Assembly (NCBI RefSeq): GCF_011058155.1
Contig: NZ_JAALFC010000003.1
Span: 1-64,000, forward strand
Origin: Litoribacterium kuwaitense
GTDB taxonomy: Bacteria > Bacillota > Bacilli > Bacillales > DSM-28697
Direction of reading: 5' to 3'
DNA: 64,000 nt
Below the pieces are notes generated by a model that was not told where the DNA came from, ran no database searches, and saw only the letters and a list, made by a program, of their open reading frames with translations. Shown here piece after piece: positions 48,837-59,220 of the stretch. The first letter of the stretch is position 1. Each line of letters begins with the position of its first letter. The position numbers were made by a program, and so were the translations under genes.

Positions 48837-49580
48837 TTAAAATGAAATGCGCCCTCTAGCGAATTGTGCAATAGTAAAAATAAAGATTAGAGCCGCCAGA
48901 GTGAAGCTCGTAACGTCTACAATGCTAGACGCTGATTTTACAGCGATGGCAACATATGCCCAAACAAACACGAGTGGATACAACCCGTCTCGCTGTTTAA
49001 GGAGCATCGCTAAGGCAATGCCTGTACCGACAAGCAAGACAATAGCCGCAACAATGTCTATGCCTAACCCAGTTTTTCCTGGAAAAGCTCGCGTTAAGAC
49101 AACAGCGACATTTTGAATTGTGGCGACCGAAATCCATCCAAGGTAAATGGAAAAAGGTACGGAAGCGATCCAGCTTCGCGGAGTGATTTGCCGAACTCGT
49201 CGATAGAGTACAATTAACGTTACAAGTAAAGCGACCATGACTGGCAGCGTTGTGTAAAAATAAAGCGCATGCCAAAGAACTAGCCAAAGTACATTTAGAA
49301 TAGAAGACAGTATGAACAAGCCGCCCACCACTTTAAATTCGGGCTTGCTTCCTATCCGTGGGACACATTGGGAGACGACCCAAATCGCAAGCAAGACATA
49401 AATGACAGACCATATGATGAAAGCATAGCCTGCTGGCGTTAAAAGGTTTTCAGCCATAGCTGAGACTTCGGCAGTCGACCTGCCAAAGAGCGGGAGACTG
49501 CTGGCAAAAATATTAATAACGACCATGATTAAAAAGAAAAAGACATTCATTGAACAACGAAAGGGATGCGATGACATCAC
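48837..49580 (-). CDS. TspO/MBR-related tryptophan-rich membrane protein
   Basis: 247 residues with about seven membrane segments. TPAGYAFIIWSVIYVLLA and NVLWLVLWHALYF plus SIYLGWISVATIQNVAV resemble TspO-type proteins, though longer than the 160-residue classic form. Function unknown. GTG start 9 bases after GGAGG. Confidence 0.7.
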   Translation of the reverse strand: MMSSHPFRCSMNVFFFLIMVVINIFASSLPLFGRSTAEVSAMAENLLTPAGYAFIIWSVIYVLLAIWVVSQCVPRIGSKPEFKVVGGLFILSSILNVLWLVLWHALYFYTTLPVMVALLVTLIVLYRRVRQITPRSWIASVPFSIYLGWISVATIQNVAVVLTRAFPGKTGLGIDIVAAIVLLVGTGIALAMLLKQRDGLYPLVFVWAYVAIAVKSASSIVDVTSFTLAALIFIFTIAQFARGRISF

Positions 49581-49734
49581 AGATGAAAACCTCCTTTATG
49601 TATGTGTATGTTTGACTAATAAGGTATTCCCTATTCTTTTTAAAATGAACCTTCTTGGAAAGATATTAACGATCCACACTTGGCTAATAAGTGAAACAAA
49701 GCCTCTCTTTCAAGGAGTTATGTCAAACAACATA

Positions 49735-49784
49735 GAAGCACAAAAAAGCCTGCTCCAAAATGGAGAGGCTTTTTTGTGCTTCTT
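49735..49784. terminator. Strong terminator of odhAB
   Basis: AGAAGCACAAAAAAGCC pairs with GGCTTTTTTGTGCTTCT, with an inner CTCCA/TGGAG pair. T6 on both strands. Confidence 0.85.
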
Positions 49785-49796
49785 ATAAATGAAGTC

Positions 49797-51050
49797 TTAT
49801 CCTTCAAGCAACAATTGCTCAGGATCTTCAAGCATGTTTTTAATCGTAACGAGGAACTGTACAGCCGTGCTACCGTCAACAATTCGGTGATCATAGCTAA
49901 GGGCAATGTACATCATTGGACGTACTTCCACCGTATCTTGATCGTCAACTACGACAGGACGTCTTTGGATTGTATGCATACCAAGAATACCTACTTGTGG
50001 AGCATTCAAAATCGGTGTTGACACAAGTGAACCGAATACCCCACCGTTCGTAATTGTAAATGAACCACCTTGAAGGTCTTTCAGCTGCAATGTATTGTCT
50101 TTTGCTTTTCCAGCAAGAGTATTAATCTCTCTTTCAATCTGAGCGAAGCTAAGACGGTCAGCATTACGAACAACAGGAACGACGAGTCCTTCTGTTGCGG
50201 CAACCGCAATACCGATATCATAATACTGCTTTTTCAAGATCTCATTACCTTGAATTTCTGCATTGAGCATCGGGAATTCTTTCAAAGCACCGACAACTGC
50301 TTTTGTAAAGAAAGACATAAAGCCAAGGCGCACATCATGCTTGTCCTGGAATGACTGTTTACGACGCTTACGCAAATCCATGACCTTTGTCAAATCAACT
50401 TCGTTGAACGTCGTCAGCATAGCTGCCGTATGTTGTGCTTCAACAAGATGTTTCGCAATCGTTTGGCGACGTCGCGACATTGGAATACGCTCAACCGGCT
50501 TATCTGGATTCGTCGGTTGCTGTGCTTTTGGGGCACTCGCTTCTTTCGCCGCAGGCTTAGGTTGATTTTTGCTTGCTGCTTGGCGTTCCACATCCTCTGT
50601 GCGTACACGTCCTAGCGGATCACGTGATTGTACTTCATTTAAATCAATGCCGAGCTCACGAGCTCTTTTTCGTGCAGCCGGAGAAGCAACAGGCTTTTCG
50701 GAAGACGTCGCTTCAGTGTCCTCTTTTGCTGCCGGCTTTTCTTCAGCTGGCTTGGCCGTTTCTTCTTTCGGAGCAGCTGGTGCCTCTTCAGCCTTAGGAG
50801 CTGCTGAGTCTGCACTGCCTTCTCCGAGCATTGCAACAACTTCTCCAACCTCAACGGTGTCACCAGGCTGCTTCATTTGCTCCTGTAATACACCGCTATG
50901 CTCACTATTCACTTCAATGTTGACTTTGTCGGTTTCAAGCTCAAGCACGGCTTCACCCTGCTCAACTTGATCTCCAACTTGTTTTAACCACTGGGCAATC
51001 GTACCTTCTGTTATGGATTCAGCAAGTTCTGGTACTTTAATTTCCGTCAC
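49797..51050 (-). CDS. odhB: 2-oxoglutarate dehydrogenase E2 (dihydrolipoyl succinyltransferase)
   Basis: 417 residues. N-terminal lipoyl domain (ETDKVNIEV, lipoyl Lys about residue 42), Ala/Glu/Pro-rich linker, E3-binding domain (about residues 125-160, [14 protein letters not shown]), and the catalytic core with SYDHRIVDG. Part of the TCA-cycle complex. GTG start at 51050 after AAGGAGG. Follows odhA by 27 bases. Confidence 0.95.
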   Translation of the reverse strand: MTEIKVPELAESITEGTIAQWLKQVGDQVEQGEAVLELETDKVNIEVNSEHSGVLQEQMKQPGDTVEVGEVVAMLGEGSADSAAPKAEEAPAAPKEETAKPAEEKPAAKEDTEATSSEKPVASPAARKRARELGIDLNEVQSRDPLGRVRTEDVERQAASKNQPKPAAKEASAPKAQQPTNPDKPVERIPMSRRRQTIAKHLVEAQHTAAMLTTFNEVDLTKVMDLRKRRKQSFQDKHDVRLGFMSFFTKAVVGALKEFPMLNAEIQGNEILKKQYYDIGIAVAATEGLVVPVVRNADRLSFAQIEREINTLAGKAKDNTLQLKDLQGGSFTITNGGVFGSLVSTPILNAPQVGILGMHTIQRRPVVVDDQDTVEVRPMMYIALSYDHRIVDGSTAVQFLVTIKNMLEDPEQLLLEG

Positions 51051-51077
51051 GATCCATTGTCCTCCTTAGGCTTTGCG

Positions 51078-53924
51078 TTAATGATCGGTTTGTAAAGCTG
51101 TTCTAATAATTCGTTCTTGTTCACGCTTATGGACATCTGGCTCACCGGTCGCTGTACTAGAACGTTCGCGGCGACCTACATACGTCACAGGCACACCTTC
51201 TGGAGCAAGCTTACGAAGGCGAGGTTCCATAAATGTCCAAGCACCCATATTTTTCGGTTCTTCCTGAGCCCAGACAATCTCTTCTAAATTGTCAAAGCTG
51301 CTGAGAAATTCTACAATTTCTTCTCTAGGGAATGGGTAAAGCTGCTCGACCCGCAACACGTGTGTATTCTTTAACTCATCAGCATCTAAATCTTCAATAC
51401 TAGTTGCCAAATCAATTGATAATTTTCCACTTGCCATTACGACCCGCTTAACACCTTCAGAAGCCGGATTCAAGCTTAGTTCAGGGATGATTGTTTGAAA
51501 ACGCCCTTCTGTAAACGCATCAGCACTGGAAGCAACACGTGGATTCCGAATTAAGCTTTTCGGAGTCATCATCACGAGCGGACGCACTTCCTCTAACGGC
51601 ATGATCTTCGCCTGGCGACGCAAAATGTGGAAGTACTGAGCCGCACTCGTTACATTGGCTACAGTCCAGTTATTCTCAGCGCATAACTGCAAGAAACGCT
51701 CTAAGCGCGCACTCGAGTGTTCTGGACCCTGCCCCTCGTAACCATGAGGTAACAGCATCACTAGACCAGATTTTTGACCCCATTTTGCCCGAGCCGCTGA
51801 TAAAAATTGGTCATAAATGACTTGAGCTACGTTCGCAAAGTCACCATACTGCGCTTCCCAAATCACAAGTGTTTCCGGTGCATGAATAGAATATCCATAT
51901 TCAAAACCTAACACTGCAGACTCAGATAGAGGTGAGTTGTAAATATCAAACGTAACCTCCGCATCAGATAGACCATGCATCGGTGAATACGTATTTCCAT
52001 CCTCAGAGTCGTGCAGAACAATGTGTCGGTGGGCAAAGGTTCCCCGCTGACTATCCTGTCCAGTCATACGAATCGGTGTGCCATCCTTTAAGATTGAGGC
52101 AAATGCTAAAGCTTCCCCGTGAGCCCACTCGATTTTCTTACCTTCATCAAGCGCATTTTCACGTCGTTTCAAAATACGCTCAAGCTTTGGATAAACATTG
52201 AAGTTTTCCGGCCATTCAAGGAGCTCGCGGTTGATTAATTTTAAAGAATCGAGTGAAAGAGCCGTGTCAACTTTCGGCAGACGTTCTTCCGTCAGTTTTT
52301 TAGGCGCTTCCTTCTCTTCCACTTCTCCTTCTTGCTGAGAAACGTCATCATATAGTTTTTGCAAAGTAGCATGTAGCTCTTTTTGCATCGCTTCAGCCTC
52401 TTGCGCTTCAACAATACCTTCTTCTTGAAGACGTTTGCTATACAACGTTGCAACAGTATCGTGATTATGAATCAACTTGTATAGTTTTGGCTGTGTTGCT
52501 TGAGGATCATCCATTTCATTATGACCATAACGGCGATAACCGACTAAGTCAATTAAGAAATCTTTCTGGAACTTTTCCCGATACATATACGCTAACTTAA
52601 CCGCTGCCATACAAGCCTCTGGGTCATCAGCATTTACATGAACGATGGGAATTTCATAGCCTTTAGCTACGTCACTCGCATACTTTGTCGAACGAGCATC
52701 CCGGCGCTCAGTCGTAAAACCAATTAAGTTGTTGGCAATAAAATGAATCGTCCCACCAGTTTGATAGCCTGGCAAACGACTAAGGTTCAGAGTTTCAGCG
52801 ACAATGCCTTCCCCTGGAAAAGCTGCATCTCCATGAATTAAAACCGTAAAGGCCTTGTTAAAGTCAGCTTTTGCATAACCACGCGCTGTTCGGTCATCCT
52901 GAGCCGCACGTGTAGACCCTTCGACAACCGGATTGACGTACTCAAGATGCGAAGGGTTATTCGCCAAAGTGACACGAGTTTCGTGCTCATCAGCTGTAAT
53001 TTCCCGGTTTGCCCCTAAATGGTACTTCACATCACCAGTCCAGCCTTCGCTGATTGTTGAAGAGCCCTCAGAAGGAATCATGTCTTTGTTTGGCGCATGA
53101 TGGAATTCAGCTAAAATCATTTCATAAGGTTTACCGAGAACGTGCGCAAGCACATTCAAGCGACCACGGTGGGCCATCCCTAGAATGATTTCACCAACAT
53201 TACTATCATTGCCGCGTTTTACTATATCATCAAGCATCGGAACTAACATATCGATACCCTCAATGGAGAAGCGCTTCTGTCCAACAAACGTCTTATGAAG
53301 GAAATTTTCAAAGCCTTCTACTTGATACAATCGGCGTAGTAGCGCTTTACGCTCCTCGCTCGAAAGTTTAGGATATTCTGCTTCCGTCTCAACGGTCTGT
53401 ACGAGCCATTGTCTTTCTTCTTCGATATGAACATGCGTAAATTCAAACGTGAGCTTACGTGAGTAAATGTCACGAAGACGCTGAATTGCTTCGTACCCGT
53501 CTGATATGGAATCGGGCGCATTGGACCAAATCACCTTCGCAGGAATTGCACGAAGGTCTTGCTCAGTAAGTCCGAAGTCCTCAGGCGTTAGTGCATGCTT
53601 TTCTTTTTTCAAACGAGACTTTTGATCATAAAATGGATACACTTGTGCAGACAAATGTCCGTACGCACGAATGTTTCCCACAAGCTTCGTAGCTGCCACG
53701 ACTTTTTCAGGATCAAAGGCAAACGAAGCCTGCCCATTCACTAGTGGCGTTTCTGGACGCTCAGCTGGGGGTGGTCCCCATTGGTCGAACAACTCTCGTA
53801 GATCACTTTCTACAGCTTCTGGATCGGAACTATACACATCATATTGTTCTTCCAAATACCCAAGGTTTGGGCCGCTGAGGTCACTCCAAGGTGCTGTGTT
53901 ACGCCCGTTTTCTGCTTTCGACAT
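51078..53924 (-). CDS. odhA: 2-oxoglutarate dehydrogenase E1
   Basis: 948 residues. Thiamine diphosphate enzyme: YLEEQYDVYSSDPEAV start, GDAAFPGEGIVAETLNLS (TPP motif), RRYGHNEMDDP, and GQDSQRGTFAHRH in the transketolase-like part. Decarboxylates 2-oxoglutarate. Upstream site is weak (GGGGGTATTACTGAAAG). First gene of odhAB. Confidence 0.95.
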   Translation of the reverse strand: MSKAENGRNTAPWSDLSGPNLGYLEEQYDVYSSDPEAVESDLRELFDQWGPPPAERPETPLVNGQASFAFDPEKVVAATKLVGNIRAYGHLSAQVYPFYDQKSRLKKEKHALTPEDFGLTEQDLRAIPAKVIWSNAPDSISDGYEAIQRLRDIYSRKLTFEFTHVHIEEERQWLVQTVETEAEYPKLSSEERKALLRRLYQVEGFENFLHKTFVGQKRFSIEGIDMLVPMLDDIVKRGNDSNVGEIILGMAHRGRLNVLAHVLGKPYEMILAEFHHAPNKDMIPSEGSSTISEGWTGDVKYHLGANREITADEHETRVTLANNPSHLEYVNPVVEGSTRAAQDDRTARGYAKADFNKAFTVLIHGDAAFPGEGIVAETLNLSRLPGYQTGGTIHFIANNLIGFTTERRDARSTKYASDVAKGYEIPIVHVNADDPEACMAAVKLAYMYREKFQKDFLIDLVGYRRYGHNEMDDPQATQPKLYKLIHNHDTVATLYSKRLQEEGIVEAQEAEAMQKELHATLQKLYDDVSQQEGEVEEKEAPKKLTEERLPKVDTALSLDSLKLINRELLEWPENFNVYPKLERILKRRENALDEGKKIEWAHGEALAFASILKDGTPIRMTGQDSQRGTFAHRHIVLHDSEDGNTYSPMHGLSDAEVTFDIYNSPLSESAVLGFEYGYSIHAPETLVIWEAQYGDFANVAQVIYDQFLSAARAKWGQKSGLVMLLPHGYEGQGPEHSSARLERFLQLCAENNWTVANVTSAAQYFHILRRQAKIMPLEEVRPLVMMTPKSLIRNPRVASSADAFTEGRFQTIIPELSLNPASEGVKRVVMASGKLSIDLATSIEDLDADELKNTHVLRVEQLYPFPREEIVEFLSSFDNLEEIVWAQEEPKNMGAWTFMEPRLRKLAPEGVPVTYVGRRERSSTATGEPDVHKREQERIIRTALQTDH

Positions 53925-54334
53925 CTTTCAGTAATACCCCCACGACTCATGTTATCAAGCATATAAATTCTTGATTCAAGCCAACCTAACAACGATTGCT
54001 TACATAAGTAACACTTTTTTATTGCGTTTTCATAAAAACACAATGAAAATAAACACTTCTACCATTGTAACATGTTTTGACAAGAAACGGCATCGAAAAA
54101 CAAAGTGACTTTTTTAATCACCCGTCTTCAAATGCAATTGTCCCAAACACCTTAAGATAATGCAAATCAACGGCAGATGAACCTAAAAAAACATGTGGAA
54201 TCTTTCTCCCACATTCTAACACAAAAGTCGCAGAAAAACCTAAGTTTTTGGGTGGTCTAATACAATGAATGTATACGCAAGCATCGTTTTCACTAACTTA
54301 ACAGTTATTGAGCAAAAAAAGCTGCCCTACTGAG
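53925..54334. other. Region upstream of odhA
   Basis: About 400 bases without an ORF. Likely holds the odhA promoter. No RNA or operator recognised with confidence. Confidence 0.4.
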
Positions 54335-54610
54335 TGAACTGTCCCCATAAGATGTTCAGCTTGTAAAAAGTCCTAGGCAGACAATAAACGACTTCGCTAT
54401 TGATGTCGCGTTATCTTTTTATTGACCATTGATAGTAGATAGTATGATTGTTGTAGTGCTTCATATATTGACATATGACACTCTATAGTTCACCCATGAT
54501 GAACATATTTTGATGTCGAGTTCTTTCTTCATATGCCCATAAACGATTCCATTGGCATGCTATCCCAACAGTTTTCTTTCGACGAGAGCTGTCCGCAAAT
54601 TAACTTGACA
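54335..54610 (-). mobile_element. Decayed IS3-family transposase (OrfB C-terminus)
   Basis: Read on the minus strand and joined over frameshifts: SKENCWDSMPMESFMG (the NCxDNxPxESF signature of IS3/IS150 OrfB), HMKKELDIKIC, then HYNNHTIYYQWSIK, the usual YNxxRxQW tail. The element end TGAACTGTCCCC is at about 54335. Several frameshifts and stops show it is dead. It lies between odhA and the peptide gene. Confidence 0.65.
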
Positions 54611-54782
54611 CTCGATAAAACAAAATTTCTCTCGTCGTCTTTGACGGCTTACAAGCTACTTGACCTTTTCTTTAAATAGGTGATGTTGTTTGTCAGAAAC
54701 ATTGAAGCACTAGATGTGGTACACATTGCTCAAAAGGACGCTTTAACATTATCCTTGTCTTAGCTCTTGAGAATACAAAAAA

Positions 54783-54827
54783 ACCGTAATAAGGTTCACT
54801 ATTTTTAAGTGTTCCTTATTACGGTTA
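54783..54827 (-). terminator. Terminator of the peptide gene
   Basis: CCGTAATAAGG pairs with CCTTATTACGG around a 19-base loop (itself partly paired ACACTT/AGTG), with T7 following on the minus strand, 10 bases after the peptide stop. Confidence 0.85.
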
Positions 54828-54836
54828 TATTTCAAA

Positions 54837-54983
54837 TTATCCAAACTCATATCCAGGATCATTAAATGTTTCTGTGGGAGTATCAGGATCTAAAGGGGGA
54901 TCAATAGGCGGGTCAATAGGATTCATTGGAATCTGAACAATTAAGAGAGCAGTTAAAATTAATGAATAGACAAAGTTTTTCAC
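54837..54983 (-). CDS. 48-residue secreted peptide precursor, candidate signal for the AimR-like receptor
   Basis: Starting at a GTG (54983) with GAAGGAG 9 bases upstream. Residues 1-19 (MKNFVYSLILTALLIVQIP) form a short basic end plus a hydrophobic helix, the export signal of Phr/AimP/PapR-type pro-peptides. The rest is short and acidic: NPIDPPIDPPLDP is a triple (I/L)DP repeat, then DTPTETFND and a PGYEFG end. The gene begins 43 bases after the receptor stop and ends in a strong terminator. No family match known to me; mature peptide is unknown, though the C-terminal end is the usual place. Confidence 0.65.
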   Translation of the reverse strand: MKNFVYSLILTALLIVQIPMNPIDPPIDPPLDPDTPTETFNDPGYEFG

Positions 54984-55026
54984 AAGATCAAACTCCTTCT
55001 ATTTAATTTAATAAGCATATTAACTA

Positions 55027-56202
55027 TCAGTTACTTAACACCCGAATCAATGCCTTACTTTCACCAAGTGCTTTTAATTCGTTAATAGAAATTTTTTTAA
55101 AGTAGCTGTCACCCGCAAAATTGAAATGAAGAATTGATTCATAAAACATCTCTTTATCTTCAAGTACAAGTCCGCGATAATAATAATGAAATCCCTTTTG
55201 CATATCATTCAATTTTGTTTGATCCATCGAATTAAGAATATGAATACTTTTGTCTTTTTGATTATTTCTTGCGTAGTAAAAAGCAACCTCATGAATGTCA
55301 GATACATGATCATTAGAAAAATTAAGGTAGAGAGGAGGCTTAAATGAAAGGTTACTTGCAAAATTATGACTACGCTTAACTTCAGCTATAAAATGCTCAT
55401 TGATCACTTTGTTATGCTCGTAAGAAAGCACTGTATTGAAATGGTGCAGTGCCTTGTCGACATCACTTATAATGTAAGTATTACCGATATGCATATGAAG
55501 AAAACAAATCAATGGCAATTGATAAGTTGTCTTCAATGTTTTAGTACCTAACTCTCTTGCTTCTTTGAGCAAAGAGAGGTGCGTATAGATGCCCGTATAG
55601 ATTAGCCCCAACCTTGAAACATAAGATTGCTTTAAATAGCCTTCCTCCAGCTCATTAATGTATTTGTTTTCTAATGAGGAAAGCTGTATCACATACTTAA
55701 TTAATCGCTCTCGATTGTAAACAATTATTTGAATAACTTCTCTAAATGCCTTCATTTGATACGTCTTTAAGTTCAAACTATACATTTTTTCGATCGCTAG
55801 CATACCTGGAATTTTTCTTAAACTCACCTCGAGAGCAATCGCGTATAAAGCACTCCACTCTTTTGAAGTTTCGCTAGATGCGACCGAGAGACGCTTTAGG
55901 AGATATCTTTGCAAGTCATAAAAGCGATGCACATTAGAATACTCCAAAGCCATGCGTGCTGCATTTTCATTCGGATCCAAATGTCTGCAATAGTCTTCCA
56001 TATATTCGCGCTCTTTCTCCGGAAAAAGGGCACGAATGATTTTGAGAAGGCCGTGAAAATCATCTAGCTCTTGAAGAGGCTCTTCAATGAAGCGAATGAG
56101 CTCTTGTTCGTCTTTCGATTGAAGTAATGGCGTGAGACGATGTATAATCTCTGTATTCATTTGAATCTGTTGTCGAATAGCGTCTTTTAGAAGCCTCACC
56201 AC
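55027..56202 (-). CDS. AimR-like peptide receptor (RRNPP / arbitrium family)
   Basis: 391 residues, all helical. It matches the AimR pattern I know from phage phi3T in several places: FPEKEREYMEDYCRHLD, then AARMALEYSN, a TPR region, and near the end GFHYYYRGLVL..CFYSSI-type LEDKEMFYESILHF and ELKALGESKALIRVL. The first 55 residues contain no clear helix-turn-helix, unlike AimR proper. GGAGGGGCA precedes the GTG at 56202 (56199 also possible). Directly followed by a peptide gene, as aimR is by aimP. No integrase, capsid or other phage gene is near, so the target is likely chromosomal or lost. Confidence 0.75.
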   Translation of the reverse strand: MVRLLKDAIRQQIQMNTEIIHRLTPLLQSKDEQELIRFIEEPLQELDDFHGLLKIIRALFPEKEREYMEDYCRHLDPNENAARMALEYSNVHRFYDLQRYLLKRLSVASSETSKEWSALYAIALEVSLRKIPGMLAIEKMYSLNLKTYQMKAFREVIQIIVYNRERLIKYVIQLSSLENKYINELEEGYLKQSYVSRLGLIYTGIYTHLSLLKEARELGTKTLKTTYQLPLICFLHMHIGNTYIISDVDKALHHFNTVLSYEHNKVINEHFIAEVKRSHNFASNLSFKPPLYLNFSNDHVSDIHEVAFYYARNNQKDKSIHILNSMDQTKLNDMQKGFHYYYRGLVLEDKEMFYESILHFNFAGDSYFKKISINELKALGESKALIRVLSN

Positions 56203-56274
56203 TGCCCCTCCTTTTCCCTACAGTTACACTATTCGCCATTTTCTGTCATATCCCTTTTTTTTCTGTAGATTTTT

Positions 56275-57351
56275 TTATTTATTTTTTTTGGAAATCACTT
56301 GGTCGAACAAATGAATCATTTCTGTACCATCTGTATATTGAGCAGCAGTCCGCATACGCTCCAGATAGCCCTCTTTTTCTTTGTAAACCGCGTTTATATT
56401 TACGACCAACGAATCAGAAGTAAGCTCATCCTCTGATAAAACCGCAGCGAAGCCCTGCTTCTCGAAGGATTGCGCATTTTCCACTTGATCCCCTCTGCTC
56501 ACCTTTGGAGACAACGGAATGAGCAGCATCGGTTTTTTCACAGCCAAACATTCATAAATTGTATTGGAACCTGCCCGCGAAACGACGACATCCGCTGCGG
56601 CAAGCAGGTCGTTAAATTCTGACGATACGTATTCAAATGAACAATATCCGTAACGCTGCACAGATTCGTCTACCTTTCCTTTTCCGCAAATATGAATGAC
56701 ATGAAAGGTATCCAGCAATGTGTCTAATGAAGCAACTATGGCCTCGTTCATTTTTTGTGAACCAGAGCTTCCACCAACGACTAAAAGCACCGGTTTTTGC
56801 GAAGATATATTACACAGCGAAAGTCCCTTCGTTCGGTTTCCTGTAAACAGAGCCGGCCTCACGATCGCTCCCGTGTGTAGCGCTTTTCCTTCTGGAAGTA
56901 AATCGACAGTTTCTGGAAACGTCACACAAATTTTTTCGCAAAAACGAAGAGCAATCTTATTCGCAAGCCCGGGAGTCCGATCTGATTCATGTAAGATCGC
57001 CGGAATCCCTAATGATTTAGCCGCGATGACGACCGGAACAGAAACAAAGCCTCCTTTTGAAAAAACAATGTCAGGACGCAGCTTCTTTAAGACCTGCCTC
57101 GCTTCCATCACCCCTTTGACGACTTTAAACGGATCTTTCCAATTGTCTTTATGTTTATACCGTCTGAGCTTACCTGTCGATACGGCGTAATAATCGACTC
57201 CTTCTTCTTCCATAATCTCTTTTTCAATACCATCTTTGGACCCGATATAGCTAATGGCGTAACCACTTTTTTTAAGTTGAGGGAATAAGGCGAGATGCGG
57301 TGTGACATGACCCGCAGTCCCTCCTCCCGTGCAAACAATATGTTTATGCAA
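56275..57351 (-). CDS. Second MurG-type glycosyltransferase
   Basis: 358 residues, GT28 fold. GGGTAGHVTPHLAL near the start, SKGGFVSVPVVIAA and AILHESDRTPGLANK in the acceptor half, then VVGGSSGSQ, SRAGSNTIYEC and PLSPKVSRGDQVENA in the nucleotide-sugar half, all MurG hallmarks. MurG adds GlcNAc to lipid I in peptidoglycan synthesis. The normal murG belongs to the dcw cluster, so this is likely a paralog (inference). TTG at 57351 is 8 bases after AAGAAGG. It follows a LacI gene by 35 bases. Confidence 0.85.
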   Translation of the reverse strand: MHKHIVCTGGGTAGHVTPHLALFPQLKKSGYAISYIGSKDGIEKEIMEEEGVDYYAVSTGKLRRYKHKDNWKDPFKVVKGVMEARQVLKKLRPDIVFSKGGFVSVPVVIAAKSLGIPAILHESDRTPGLANKIALRFCEKICVTFPETVDLLPEGKALHTGAIVRPALFTGNRTKGLSLCNISSQKPVLLVVGGSSGSQKMNEAIVASLDTLLDTFHVIHICGKGKVDESVQRYGYCSFEYVSSEFNDLLAAADVVVSRAGSNTIYECLAVKKPMLLIPLSPKVSRGDQVENAQSFEKQGFAAVLSEDELTSDSLVVNINAVYKEKEGYLERMRTAAQYTDGTEMIHLFDQVISKKNK

Positions 57352-57364
57352 ACAAAACACCTTC

Positions 57365-58346
<982 letters not shown>

Positions 58347-58468
58347 AATCAAAGCCGTCTTTAGTTTTTCATCACTGCCACCCATTTTACCAAAGAAAGC
58401 GACCTTGTTGTGCACATTTTATCACTTCAAGCTTACAATATAATGGAGGTTAAAGGAGGTTACGGGTC

Positions 58469-58702
58469 ATGGATTCACCAATGAAATCTCTTGAAGACTT
58501 GCTGATGTCGCATGCGACGAAAACAGAGAAGAAGCTCATTTCACTTGCGGAAGAACTTGAATCTAAGGATGAAGTGTTTGTTGAGTTCGCTGAAAAAATC
58601 AATCAAGAAACCGGCGTGCACGTAGGAGAGTTTTTTAAGAAGCGACACGGTCACCAGCTTGATGGGTTAAGCTCAGCCCTTTCATTTCTTGACAATGAAT
58701 AA
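58469..58702 (+). CDS. Hypothetical small acidic/helical protein
   Basis: 77 residues, helical, no signal or membrane part. SLEDLLMSHATKTEKKLISL and a DGLSSALSFLDNE end. No family recognised. AAAGGAGG lies 11 bases before the ATG and a TATAAT box is found 30 bases further up. Divergent from the LacI gene. Confidence 0.6.
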   Translation: MDSPMKSLEDLLMSHATKTEKKLISLAEELESKDEVFVEFAEKINQETGVHVGEFFKKRHGHQLDGLSSALSFLDNE

Positions 58703-58730
58703 CAGGCCTTCCTCTTCCTACACATAAAAA

Positions 58731-58762
58731 GCCGATGTCTCAATTATTAAAGAAACATCGGC
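58731..58762. terminator. Two-way terminator
   Basis: GCCGATGT and ACATCGGC pair around a 16-base loop between convergent genes, with T and A runs. Confidence 0.75.
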
Positions 58763-58794
58763 AGATTTTATTTATACGCAAAAAGCGCTAAACA

Positions 58795-59169
58795 TTATTT
58801 AAACGACCGAAATTTTTGCATCACTCGCTGTTGATAAAAACGGACAGATGGACGAGAAAGATTTTTATGTTTTGCCATCAGCAGCTGATACCTTATTTCT
58901 GATTCAGAAAGCTTTGTCTGCAACATTTGTTTTTCGTCCTCATCTACACAACAAGCAAGCAAGTCCTTCATGTGTAAAATCTCTTTTTTGAGTTCCATTT
59001 CTGGTGGGAGCATCCCTGCATTTTTCAACACTTTATAGGAGGATTTTAATTCTTTTGGTACGCCATTCGCATCATCCAAAGGTAATGGTCTTCCCTTTCC
59101 AGGAAGATTAGAGAAATCGCCCTTTTTAATGGCATTGCGTATCCGTTCTTCGACGACGTCATCTAACAT
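58795..59169 (-). CDS. DUF1992 (DnaJ-homolog C28-like) protein
   Basis: 124 residues: EERIRNAIKKGDFSNLPGKG near the start and a PLPLDD stretch, which define DUF1992. Function unknown. GGGAGGGCG upstream of the ATG. Stands alone on this strand after bshB2. Confidence 0.8.
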   Translation of the reverse strand: MLDDVVEERIRNAIKKGDFSNLPGKGRPLPLDDANGVPKELKSSYKVLKNAGMLPPEMELKKEILHMKDLLACCVDEDEKQMLQTKLSESEIRYQLLMAKHKNLSRPSVRFYQQRVMQKFRSFK

Positions 59170-59220
59170 ACCTTCGCCCTCCCTTTAGTTTACATAATAT
59201 AATTATGGTGAATTTAAGAA

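Noticed and set aside
50569-50970. 133-codon plus-strand frame rich in Ser/Ala
   Set aside because: Antisense of the Ala/Glu/Pro linker of odhB; composition explains the open frame.
53925-54836. AimX-like RNA or gene downstream of the peptide
   Set aside because: The space is taken by a terminator and IS3 debris; no small ORF with a ribosome site was seen.
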